Shown here piece by piece: positions 18,226 through 26,117 of a stretch of DNA of 64,000 nt. Below the pieces are notes generated by a model. The model saw only the letters and a list, made by a program, of their open reading frames with translations. It was not told the origin of the DNA and did not search any database. Position 1 is the stretch's first letter. Each line of letters opens with the position of its first letter. Position numbers and translations under genes: made by a program. The stretch covers positions 1,364,001-1,428,000 of the forward strand of contig NZ_QKNW01000001.1 in assembly GCF_009663395.1 (NCBI RefSeq). The letters are read 5' to 3'. The DNA comes from Halosegnis longus (GTDB lineage Archaea > Halobacteriota > Halobacteria > Halobacteriales > Haloarculaceae).

Positions 18226-19530
18226 ATGACATCCGACGACAACCAACCACAGCTGTACCGACTCTCGCGCCGCAACGTCCTCGCTGGTCTCGGGACCATC
18301 GGGCTCGCGTCCGCAGGCGCAGGTCTCGGCACCTCCGCGTTCTTCTCCGATGAGGAGAGCTTCGAGGACAACACCCTGACGGCAGGGTCACTCGACCTCC
18401 GCGTCCAGTACGAGGCTAGCTACGACAGTGACGGCGCAGTCCAGAACCTCGCCGACAGCGCGATGGGCACGCAGGACGGCACCCCTGCTTCTACGTTCTA
18501 TAATCTCGACGACGTGAAGCCGGGCGACTCCGGCCATGTCGAGTTCTGCTTCGACATCGTGGACAACCCCGCGTACGTGTGGGCGTGTGCAGACTACTCC
18601 GAAGCCGAGAACGGCATGAGCGAACCCGAGATGGATGTCGACCAGACGCCCGACGAGGGTGAGCTGGCCGACAGCATCGAGGCCGAGCTCGTCTACTGTG
18701 ATGAGGACGGCGAACCAATCCAGAACGGCGAAATCGTCTCCGGCTCGCTCGCCGAGGTTCTGGACGCGATCCGCTTCGGTGCCGCACTCGACGGTGACGG
18801 TGTCCCCAACGTGCCCGGCGAACAGTCGCCCCACGACACCCCGATGACGCCTCAGGGAGAGGCAACCTACGTGACCGGCGCGTGCATCTGTCTCTTCTGG
18901 GAGATCCCCTACGAGACCGTCGGCAACGAAATCCAGACCGACTCGCTGAGCATGAACTTCGAGTTCCACGCGCTGCAGTCGCGACACAACGACGGCACGA
19001 CGAACCCATGTCTCGACGGCACGACCACCGTCCAGTACGACAACGACTGGAAGGGCCAGACGCTCGGTAACCCGACCGACGGTAGCGTCACCACCGACGT
19101 GGCCTTCGGTCCCGACAACGTCGGCATCCGATTCACGTTCGAGGATGACGGCGATGGTGTTGATTTCCTCGACACCGCCGACTACTCCAGCACGAACCTC
19201 CCGGTCGTAATCGACGGGGACGCCGACGGTACCCACGACTTCCAGCTCATCTGGCAGCCGAACGCCGGCTTCCCGGACGCACCGTTCGGCTACCAAGAGA
19301 ACAACGGTGGTAGCTACTCCGCGACGACGGCTCTCCCGGCCGGCTTCTCGGCTGCGAAGAACGGGAACGAAATCGTGTTCACTGTCCCGCGTACTGAGAT
19401 TTCCTCGACGTTCCGGCTCCTCGCGTACGGTTCGACCGGTGGCGAGGGACCAATCGCAGAGGTCAACACCGACCCCGCGCTCGGGCCTGACTTCTACAAC
19501 AGCAGCAACGCCGTGTCGTTCAGCGAATAA
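18226..19530 (+). CDS. SipW/TasA-like exported surface protein, first of four
   Basis: A 434-residue exported protein. The signal region has RR (LSRRNVLAGLGTIGLASAG), ending near AFFSDEE and followed by DNTLTAGSLDL, the pattern of SipW-processed TasA/CalY-like proteins. A beta-rich domain with KPGDSG, CFDIVDNPAYVW and, near residue 240, the WEIP ... GNEIQ ... RHNDG block forms the family core. After it is a second domain of about 165 residues (beta-rich, many Asp/Asn/Gly) with no family I recognise. Alternative GTG at 18202 is rejected because it abuts the hairpin. It is probably a filament or matrix component outside the cell, by analogy with Bacillus TasA. Confidence 0.83.
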   Translation: MTSDDNQPQLYRLSRRNVLAGLGTIGLASAGAGLGTSAFFSDEESFEDNTLTAGSLDLRVQYEASYDSDGAVQNLADSAMGTQDGTPASTFYNLDDVKPGDSGHVEFCFDIVDNPAYVWACADYSEAENGMSEPEMDVDQTPDEGELADSIEAELVYCDEDGEPIQNGEIVSGSLAEVLDAIRFGAALDGDGVPNVPGEQSPHDTPMTPQGEATYVTGACICLFWEIPYETVGNEIQTDSLSMNFEFHALQSRHNDGTTNPCLDGTTTVQYDNDWKGQTLGNPTDGSVTTDVAFGPDNVGIRFTFEDDGDGVDFLDTADYSSTNLPVVIDGDADGTHDFQLIWQPNAGFPDAPFGYQENNGGSYSATTALPAGFSAAKNGNEIVFTVPRTEISSTFRLLAYGSTGGEGPIAEVNTDPALGPDFYNSSNAVSFSE

Positions 19531-19592
19531 GCGACGACCAGCGTTCGGTATCCCATACAGGACGGCGGGGGTTCGACTCCCTCGGTGGGATT

Positions 19593-19603
19593 CCCCTATG
19601 GGG
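19593..19603 (+). promoter_or_regulatory. Hairpin CCCC-TAT-GGGG overlapping the ribosome-binding site
   Basis: The right arm GGGG followed by AG forms the Shine-Dalgarno-like GGGGAG, five bases before the ATG at 19611. Folding would hide that site. Confidence 0.45.
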
Positions 19604-19610
19604 AGTAATC

Positions 19611-21344
19611 ATGACAAACGATCAGGAACCACAACTGTACCGCCTCTCGCGCCGGAACGTTCTGGCGGGCCTCGGGACCATCGGCCTCGCCTCGGCTGGC
19701 GCAGGCCTCGGCACCTCGGCATTCTTCTCCGACGAGGAGGAGTTCGTCGACAACACCCTCGTTGCTGGCGAGCTCGACCTGCTCGTCGACTGGCAACAGA
19801 CCTACGACTTCGGCGACGGCCACCAGTTCGTCAACGCTCACCCGGACCACGACGGCGACGGCGAGCAATCCGTCGATATCGACGGCGCTGTCAGCAAGTA
19901 CAGCGACTTCCCGGACACGGAAGACCCAGACAGCAACGGTGCGAACCTCCCCGTCCTCGACTGTGACAACATTCCGCCCCTCACCGAGGCCGACTTCGGT
20001 ACGGACCCCGTGACGGGCGAAGACATGGAGACGCTGGTCCAGTTCACGGACGTGAAGCCCGGTGACTCCGGCGAAGTCACCTTCTCGCTCCATCTCTGTG
20101 ACAACCCCGGCTACGTCTGGATGCAGGCGAACAACATTTCTGAGACTGGTGGCGCTGGCACCGAGCCGGAGCTCATCGTCGACCCGGACAACCTCGGTGA
20201 CCTCGGCGACGCGATTCAGGCGACCCTCTGGTACGACGAGGACTGTGACAACGTCTACGACGCGGCACGGCCGGTCGATATCATGCTGACGCTGGACTTC
20301 TCCGGCTCCATGCTGTACAATCAGTACGGCGGCGTCATCAGCAACGACGACATCCAGATTGACGGATTCACCTACGACGAGACGACGAAGATCGACCTCG
20401 TCGAACTCGGCACCCGGCAGTTCGTCAACTACCTGCAGGCGCAAAACGCCGACGTGCAGGTCGGTGTCGCCTACTTCGACGGCGAAGGCAGCGACGACAC
20501 CGAACCCCGGACTGGCGTGCTCCAGCCGCTGACGAACGATCTCTCGGTTGTCGATGGCGCACTCTCGGACCTTCGACAGAAGCTCGCCAACCTCGTAACC
20601 GGTTCCGGCCCGAACTCGACGCCATCCGACGGCGACGGCAACCCGGACCCGTTCTCGAACGCGAGCGGTATCGCGACGGGCACCTACATCGGCGAGGGTG
20701 TCGACGACGCGCAGGCGGAACTCGCAAGCAACGGTCGCACCAGCGCCGAAAAGCGGAACATCGTCCTCTCTGACGGTGAGTCGTTCAACGGCACCGGCTC
20801 GACGCAGTTCTCCTCACCCACGGCAGCGGCCGACAACGCACGACTCGGCAGCTCCAGTGGCGGCGTTGACCCGGAGACCAGCCTCTACACCATCTCGGTC
20901 GGCAGCGCGAACGATGCGGTGCTCCAGTCGATGGCCGGCGCGGCCGGTGACGTGACCGGCGACGACGCCACGTTCTTCAGCGACGTTGACGACCCGCTGA
21001 ACATCCCGACTGTGTTCGGGAACCTCGCGGCCCAGACCGTCGAGGAGAAGGTCATCATGGAGGATTCGCTGACGAACGTGCTGGCGGAACTCGCAGACGG
21101 CAACGGTATCCCGCTCGACGGGAACCGCGCGACCATCTACGACGAACTCGCGGACCCGGCCGACGACGCCGACCGCGATGCCTTCCGCGGCGATGGCGTG
21201 ATGCACTGTGTCGCGCTCGAGTGGGAGCTCCCCTTCGAGGTCGGGAACGAAGTGCAGGGCGACACGCTCGGCTTCGATATCGGCTTCTACACCGAACAGG
21301 AGCGGCACAACGACGGCTCTGGCCCGGCGAATACGCCGGCCTGA
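19611..21344 (+). CDS. SipW/TasA-like exported protein with nested von Willebrand A domain
   Basis: A 577-residue paralogue of the upstream protein, with a nearly identical signal region and cleavage site. The TasA-like core starts normally (KPGDSGEVTF, CDNPGYVW) but is split after the stretch LWYDEDC by a VWA domain at about residues 222-480. The MIDAS metal site is D229-x-S231-x-S233 in LDFSGSM. The core then resumes with VIMEDSLTNVL and ends WELPFEVGNEVQGD ... RHNDG. The VWA domain could mediate metal-dependent adhesion. No cell-wall anchor is seen at the C-terminus. Confidence 0.85.
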   Translation: MTNDQEPQLYRLSRRNVLAGLGTIGLASAGAGLGTSAFFSDEEEFVDNTLVAGELDLLVDWQQTYDFGDGHQFVNAHPDHDGDGEQSVDIDGAVSKYSDFPDTEDPDSNGANLPVLDCDNIPPLTEADFGTDPVTGEDMETLVQFTDVKPGDSGEVTFSLHLCDNPGYVWMQANNISETGGAGTEPELIVDPDNLGDLGDAIQATLWYDEDCDNVYDAARPVDIMLTLDFSGSMLYNQYGGVISNDDIQIDGFTYDETTKIDLVELGTRQFVNYLQAQNADVQVGVAYFDGEGSDDTEPRTGVLQPLTNDLSVVDGALSDLRQKLANLVTGSGPNSTPSDGDGNPDPFSNASGIATGTYIGEGVDDAQAELASNGRTSAEKRNIVLSDGESFNGTGSTQFSSPTAAADNARLGSSSGGVDPETSLYTISVGSANDAVLQSMAGAAGDVTGDDATFFSDVDDPLNIPTVFGNLAAQTVEEKVIMEDSLTNVLAELADGNGIPLDGNRATIYDELADPADDADRDAFRGDGVMHCVALEWELPFEVGNEVQGDTLGFDIGFYTEQERHNDGSGPANTPA

Positions 21345-21365
21345 TACCAGCTGATTTTGCTGGTA
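21345..21365 (+). terminator. Hairpin directly after the VWA gene
   Basis: TACCAGC and GCTGGTA form a seven-pair stem around a T-rich loop, starting at the base after the stop codon. It may end or process the transcript. Archaeal terminators are usually plain T runs, so the role is uncertain. Confidence 0.35.
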
Positions 21366-21499
21366 ACGGGACGTGGTAGTCACGGCCTACCGGCACATCA
21401 CCGACGCATACCTATACCGTCGGCTGGCATCAGAACAGACGAATCATGCGGGACCGACCCGAGCTACCGACCCGGCGTGTTCCGGGCACACCACGTCAG

Positions 21500-21514
21500 C
21501 CACCGATTCGGTGG
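21500..21514 (+). promoter_or_regulatory. Hairpin CCACCG-ATT-CGGTGG before the third surface gene
   Basis: A six-pair stem with a three-base loop followed by AGG, giving a Shine-Dalgarno-like GGTGGAGG whose first part is in the stem, 11 bases before the ATG at 21529. Same arrangement as at 18189 and 19593 but with different stem bases. Confidence 0.45.
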
Positions 21515-21528
21515 AGGATAACCATACG

Positions 21529-22329
21529 ATGAAATTCACACGTCGGCAACTGTTGGCAGGACTCGGCGGCGGGTCCCTCGCACTCGGAGGCGTTACCTTC
21601 GGGCAGCGACCGCCACAATTCACGGAGTACACCTACGCCGCACCGAGCGACGATACCGACGACGGGCGAATGCGCGTCGCGTGGTACGAGACGTACAACG
21701 GCGCGACGGTGGAGACGCAGGCGGTCACGACCGACGGCGAGGAAGCCCTCGACCCGGTCGACGGTCCCGGCTACGTCACCGACGCGACGTTCGTGACGGA
21801 CGTGTCCGGCCCGGTCATCAGTATCGGGAACGTCATGCCCGGTGACACCGGCACGCTCGTCGTCGGCATCGAGGTCGTCGACGAGGCGAACGCCGCCCCG
21901 CTCGACGTGTATCTCCGCGCGGCCGTCACCGGTGACGCGGAAAACGGTATCAACGAACCGGAGCTGGTCGCCGGCGACACGACGACCGACGACGGGGAAC
22001 TCGACGAGTCCGTGACGGTCGAGGTGTGGCGTGATGGCTCGCCGTTCGGCGGCTGTGACGGCGCCCGACAGTTCGGCGCGGTGCTCGAACCCGCGCTCAT
22101 CGAGGAGACGACGGCAGCGGCCGGCTTCACCGGCGATGTCGCGGGCGACGGCGTACTCGCGTTCGACTGTCTCTCCGTCGGTGAACTCCGGTGTGTCGCC
22201 CTCCGGTGGGCGCTCCCGGCGACGACCGGCAACGAGATACAGGGTGACAGCGCGGCGTTCGACGTTGCGTTCGGCGGCGTCGCCTGTGGGAGTGACAGCC
22301 CCTTCGCTGTCACGGGAGGTGCACAATGA
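21529..22329 (+). CDS. SipW/TasA-like exported protein, third
   Basis: A 266-residue exported protein. The ATG at 21529 gives a clean RR signal (MKFTRRQLLAGLGGGSLAL); the frame upstream has no signal features. The core has MPGDTGTLVVGIEVVDE, NGINEPELV and the closing block WALPATTGNEIQGDSAAFDVAF. It lacks the RHNDG element and any extra domain. Its last four bases overlap the next start (ATGA), so translation is coupled. It is probably a minor subunit or accessory part of the same surface structure. Confidence 0.8.
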   Translation: MKFTRRQLLAGLGGGSLALGGVTFGQRPPQFTEYTYAAPSDDTDDGRMRVAWYETYNGATVETQAVTTDGEEALDPVDGPGYVTDATFVTDVSGPVISIGNVMPGDTGTLVVGIEVVDEANAAPLDVYLRAAVTGDAENGINEPELVAGDTTTDDGELDESVTVEVWRDGSPFGGCDGARQFGAVLEPALIEETTAAAGFTGDVAGDGVLAFDCLSVGELRCVALRWALPATTGNEIQGDSAAFDVAFGGVACGSDSPFAVTGGAQ

Positions 22330-23537
22330 GTGGTGACGTGAGTCGCCGACGCGTGCTCGCCGCCCTCGCGGCCGCGGGCGCTGGCGGTGCCCTCACCGGC
22401 AACACCACCGCGGCCGCCCTCACCGACCGTGAGGGAACGGGCGGTGTGCTCACGGCTGGTGCGCTCGATATCGACATCGCCTACGAGATACTCACCGGCC
22501 CCGAGGCCGGAACGACCGGCACCACGAACGGGGTGCGACTTCCGCTCCCGCTCGGCACGCTCACCGACACGGTGTCCTCGGGCGCGACACGCATCACCGT
22601 CGGCGTGCCCGACCAGCCCGACGCCGTCGCCAACCCGGCGGCGGTGTGGCTGGCGACCGACTGTCCGCCGGAGGCGACGACGCTCGCAGAGGCGCTGTCC
22701 GTCACCGTCTCGTACGCCGAGACGGGCGAGGTGGTGGCGTCCGGCTCGCTTCGCGAGGTCGCAGACGACCTCCGTGGCGGGGTTCGACTCGACGGCGAGC
22801 CGACGAGCGCCGGCGACGACTGTGTCGCGGACGCGCTCGACTTGCTGTTCGAGTACGAGCTCACCGACTACGTCGGCACCGAGTCGACGGACCTCGTCGT
22901 GGAGTTCGCCGCCAGACAGTGCCGGTACGACGACGGGACGAACCCCTTCGCGGGCCGGTCGGCCGAACCGTGTGCGACCACGCCGGAGCCGTGTGTCTGC
23001 TGTCGCTACCTCGGGAAACTGAATCTCGAGGACGACGGGCGCGCAGGCATCGGCGAGAGCTTCATCGCACCCGGTGGCCCGTACTACTTCGACGAGGGCG
23101 ACAGCCGCTACGGCATCGTGGTGACGGACACCACGACCAAAGACAACGGAACGGAGACGACCGGCGTCGCGTTCCGACTGGTCGAGCGCAACGGCGCGCC
23201 CACAGAGCGACTCTGCCGCGTCGAGGTGAAGGGCGGACGGAACACGCTGAGATACGAAGGAACTGGCTCGGATACGACAGCCCTCGACGGGGCCGACGGT
23301 GACGGTATCATCGTCGCACCCGACGGGAAGGCAATCAGCAACATCCAGGTCTACGTCTGTGACGACGCGTCGGCGTGTGCCGACGACGTATCGAGCAGCG
23401 ACACGAACGACACGAGCGGTGATGACGACCACGACGGCGACAACAACAACAACGGCCGCGGACCCGGGCGTGGCGGTGGCCGCGGTCGCGACAAGAAGAA
23501 CGATGACACCAAAGACAAACGTGGGGGATGGAAGTGA
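22326..23537 (+). CDS. SipW/TasA-like exported protein with CC motif and charged Asn/Gly-rich tail
   Basis: A 403-residue exported protein. The signal has SRRRVLAALAAAGAGG and a SipW-like site (TDREGTGGVLTAGALDIDI). The first domain is the TasA-like core, ending EFAARQCRYDDGTN. A cysteine cluster (CVCCRYLGKL, about 220) then introduces a second beta-rich domain. The last 50 residues are Asp/Asn, then Gly/Arg/Lys-rich, a likely disordered and charged end. It may belong to the haloarchaeal CC-star (HcsL/HcsS) group, which I recall only vaguely. Coupled to both neighbours. Confidence 0.78.
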   Translation: MSGDVSRRRVLAALAAAGAGGALTGNTTAAALTDREGTGGVLTAGALDIDIAYEILTGPEAGTTGTTNGVRLPLPLGTLTDTVSSGATRITVGVPDQPDAVANPAAVWLATDCPPEATTLAEALSVTVSYAETGEVVASGSLREVADDLRGGVRLDGEPTSAGDDCVADALDLLFEYELTDYVGTESTDLVVEFAARQCRYDDGTNPFAGRSAEPCATTPEPCVCCRYLGKLNLEDDGRAGIGESFIAPGGPYYFDEGDSRYGIVVTDTTTKDNGTETTGVAFRLVERNGAPTERLCRVEVKGGRNTLRYEGTGSDTTALDGADGDGIIVAPDGKAISNIQVYVCDDASACADDVSSSDTNDTSGDDDHDGDNNNNGRGPGRGGGRGRDKKNDDTKDKRGGWK

Positions 23538-24376
23538 GCGATAGCCCGATGCGGCGGGGAATCGCCGTTGCGGTGACGCTCGCGTTGGTCGTCGCCGTCG
23601 TCCCGTTCGTGCTGTTCGCCGTCCCGGGGCTCGTGGGCGCGGAACACGCCTTCGTCGTGCTCTCGGGGAGCATGGAGCCGGCGCTCTCGCCGGGGGATAT
23701 CGTCTTCGTCGACGCCGACGCGGCCATCGCGACGGGTGACGTCATCACCTACGCCGGCGGCGACGTACCAATCACGCACCGCGTCATCGACACGGTCGAC
23801 GGTGGCTACCTGACCCAGGGTGATGCCAACGAGGATCCCGATTCGGGCGTCGTCGCTGCCGACACCGTGCTCGGTGAGGTAGCGTTCTCGATTCCGGTCG
23901 TCGGGCGTGTCGTCCTCTGGGCGAACACCTCGCTCGGCTACCTCGCGCTCGTGGTGGTCCCGCTGTTCCTGCTCGTCGCGAACGAGCTGTTCGAGTGGGC
24001 GCGCCGCGGTGACGACGAGGAGTCCGACGCAGACGCACCGATTCCGGCGATTCGTCCAATCGACGACTCCCCGTCGACACAGCCGACCCAAACTCCAGAG
24101 CCCTCCGACTCCGGAATGGTCGCGGTCGCGCTCGTGGACCTGAAGCTGACGGTGCTCGCGTTAGGGATACTGCTGGCGTACGCGGCGTGGAACATCCGCG
24201 CCGAGTTCGGTCTCACCGGCGCGCCGGACCCGATTTCGGTCGGGGCCGCGACCGCTGGACTGGTCGGCATCCTGTTCACCGGCTGGGTGACGTTCACCGC
24301 GTGGCGGACCGCGCGGGTGTCGATGCCGACGCCGGTCGCACAGACCGACGGCGGCGTGGAGGTGGACGATGAGTAG
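23528..24376 (+). CDS. Signal peptidase I, archaeal/SipW type
   Basis: A 282-residue membrane serine protease that removes signal peptides at the outer face. The first membrane helix (about 11-35) is followed by the catalytic S48 in VLSGSMEPALSPGDIV and by H84 in ITHRVID. Histidine replaces the bacterial lysine, as in SipW and ER-type enzymes. Asp-rich GDANEDPD follows. Two or more further hydrophobic segments lie in the C-terminal half, longer than in minimal enzymes. It is embedded among four SipW-type substrates, so it probably processes them. Start and stop overlap both neighbours. Confidence 0.9.
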   Translation: MEVSDSPMRRGIAVAVTLALVVAVVPFVLFAVPGLVGAEHAFVVLSGSMEPALSPGDIVFVDADAAIATGDVITYAGGDVPITHRVIDTVDGGYLTQGDANEDPDSGVVAADTVLGEVAFSIPVVGRVVLWANTSLGYLALVVVPLFLLVANELFEWARRGDDEESDADAPIPAIRPIDDSPSTQPTQTPEPSDSGMVAVALVDLKLTVLALGILLAYAAWNIRAEFGLTGAPDPISVGAATAGLVGILFTGWVTFTAWRTARVSMPTPVAQTDGGVEVDDE

Positions 24377-25106
24377 ACTGGTCGTCCTCGCCGTCGCCGC
24401 GTTCGTCGTCTTCGCGGCGGCGACCGGCGGGCAGGGCGTCATCGCCGTCCTCGGCGACGAGGAGTCGACGAGCGTTCGGTTCAGCGCCGACGTCGACGCG
24501 CCGTCGCCGTCGGTCGCGCCGACGAGTCTCGGAACCGGAGACTCGGCTGGCGCGCGCGTGGCCGACAACGCCACGAACACGACCGACCTCGGACCGACGA
24601 ACACGACGGAGACGAACACGACCGACGTGGACACACCCGACGTGAACGCCACGAACACGTCCGACGCGTCCGATCCGGTCGCACCCACTCCGGAGAAAAA
24701 CGCGAGCACGAACGAGTCGGCGACGGACCCCCCGACGCCGACACCACAGACTCCCGCGACGAACGGCACGGATGCGACGAGTGATACGCCGACACCGGTC
24801 CCCGCTGACAACGAGACGGCTGTCGAATCTGAGTCGACGCCGACGCCAACGCCGGAGGCGGAGTCGACCCCGACGCCAGAGACGGAATCGGCTCCAACTC
24901 CGACGCCGGAGCCAGAATCAACGCCAACCGTGACGCCGGCATCGACGCCGGAGCCAGCATCGCCGACCCAGACTCCCACCCCGGAACCGACCGCGACCCC
25001 GACACCAGAGTCGATCGCGACCCCGACGCCTGACGGCGAGTCAGCGACCGTGGTGAACGACCGACTGCTCGATGTTTCGGCCCAGATACTGCTCGGCCTG
25101 TTCTAA
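24369..25106 (+). CDS. Exported Pro/Thr-rich low-complexity protein
   Basis: A 245-residue protein, last gene of the surface operon (ATGA overlap). An N-terminal hydrophobic segment (VVLAVAAFVVFAAATGG) is followed by LGDEESTSVRFSAD, faintly like the SipW cleavage region. Most of the rest is Asn/Thr then Thr-Pro-Thr-Pro-Glu repeats, a typical extended stalk open to O-glycosylation. The C-terminal LLDVSAQILLGLF is weakly hydrophobic. It may be a spacer or adhesion stalk. The last 66 bases overlap the end of the convergent phosphatase gene. Confidence 0.7.
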   Translation: MSRLVVLAVAAFVVFAAATGGQGVIAVLGDEESTSVRFSADVDAPSPSVAPTSLGTGDSAGARVADNATNTTDLGPTNTTETNTTDVDTPDVNATNTSDASDPVAPTPEKNASTNESATDPPTPTPQTPATNGTDATSDTPTPVPADNETAVESESTPTPTPEAESTPTPETESAPTPTPEPESTPTVTPASTPEPASPTQTPTPEPTATPTPESIATPTPDGESATVVNDRLLDVSAQILLGLF

Positions 25107-25490
25107 CAGCGCGGGGTTCGGATACGCCTCCGGCTGTGACTGTTGTATCTTCGCGACCGCGTGCTCGAAGGACGGATACACGCCCTCTGCGGTGAGCATC
25201 GCCGCCATGACGGTCACGCTCCGGGAGAGCCCGGCCGAACAGTGGATGAGCAGCGACCCCTCCTCGCGGTAGCGCTCGCGTGCGAGTTCGACGGCCGCCT
25301 CGAACTGCTCGTACGAGATCGTCAGATCATCCCGTAGCGGCTGGTGGTCGGTCGTGAGCGGCTGTGCGTTCTCGCTGACCGTCAGCACGTGGTCGAACTC
25401 GTGGTCGTGGCCCTCCTTCGCGGAGTAGACGTTGCCCAGAAACAGTTTCGGCTCGACTTCCACGAGCGCCAGCCCCGCCTGTTCGTCCAT
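25041..25490 (-). CDS. Dual-specificity protein phosphatase family protein
   Basis: A 149-residue cytoplasmic cysteine phosphatase. The catalytic loop H83-C84-SAGLS-R90-S matches HCxxGxxRS, and the recognition stretch LFLGNVYSAKEG near the N-terminus is typical of the DSP fold. The general-acid aspartate is probably in the DDLTISY region. It may dephosphorylate proteins or small molecules; the substrate is unknown. The 3-prime end overlaps the convergent Pro/Thr-rich gene by 66 bases. Confidence 0.9.
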   Translation of the reverse strand: MDEQAGLALVEVEPKLFLGNVYSAKEGHDHEFDHVLTVSENAQPLTTDHQPLRDDLTISYEQFEAAVELARERYREEGSLLIHCSAGLSRSVTVMAAMLTAEGVYPSFEHAVAKIQQSQPEAYPNPALLEQAEQYLGRNIEQSVVHHGR

Positions 25491-25622
25491 ACGCGTACGA
25501 GGGGGCTCACGGTGAAAGGCTCGGCGGCAGCCGTCCTCGACTCCGTATACCCACCGCCACGCGATAGCTTTCTTCCAAAACTAATACGCAACAATTTAGT
25601 ACTGCTGCTCGATTGGGTGGAT

Positions 25623-26117
25623 ATGAGTCTCGACGACATCGCCGCTGGTCTGGCGGTGACGACCACCCAGTCCGAGCGCGGGGTCGCCGTCGCCGACCGG
25701 ACGGAGACGCCGCTGGTCGAGCGGCTAGAACCGGTCGCCGACGACCTGCCGTGTACGCCCGCCGCGGCCGCGACGCTCGTAGAGTCGTACGCCGACGGCG
25801 CGAGCATCGGCGACGCCGCTCGCGCCGCCAACGTCGCCGCGGTGACGGCGGCGAAGACGCTCCACCTGTTCGGCGAGGACACCTCGCCGCTCGGTCCGAC
25901 CGGGCGAGACATCGTCCGCGACTGGCTCGACGCGAGGATTTCGCGGACCGACGCGAAGACGCTCACCAAGACCGACGACGACGCGTTCGCGCTCGCCGTG
26001 TACGTCGAGACGCACGACCCGCTGCCGGTCGCGGAGACTGCCCTCGACAGTCTGCTCGCCGTCGAGCAGGCCGACCCGCTCTCGGACGCGCGCTCGGGGC
26101 TGACCGACCTCGGATAG
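25623..26117 (+). CDS. Haloarchaeal hypothetical protein
   Basis: A 164-residue soluble acidic protein. The ATG at 25623 is preferred over the longer frame because AT-rich promoter-like sequence (AACAATTTAGTAC) lies just upstream. It is helical and Ala-rich, with an HTH-like middle region (GASIGDAARAANVAAVTAAKTLHLFG). It could be a small regulator, but this is tentative. Its stop abuts the stop of the convergent MinD-like gene with no gap. Confidence 0.7.
   Translation: MSLDDIAAGLAVTTTQSERGVAVADRTETPLVERLEPVADDLPCTPAAAATLVESYADGASIGDAARAANVAAVTAAKTLHLFGEDTSPLGPTGRDIVRDWLDARISRTDAKTLTKTDDDAFALAVYVETHDPLPVAETALDSLLAVEQADPLSDARSGLTDLG

Noticed and set aside
19567-19583. Sequence resembling the T-arm of a tRNA (GGGGG-TTCGACT-CCCTC).
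   Set aside because: No D-arm, anticodon arm or matching acceptor stem lies upstream at the right spacing, and the segment sits between two coupled surface genes.
21771-23432. Long antisense frame opposite two surface genes.
   Set aside because: It crosses two well-supported genes and has low-complexity composition typical of a shadow.
24600-25060. Repetitive DNA that could look like a CRISPR or tandem array.
   Set aside because: It is the coding sequence of Thr-Pro repeats in one protein; repeat units vary and there are no spacers.
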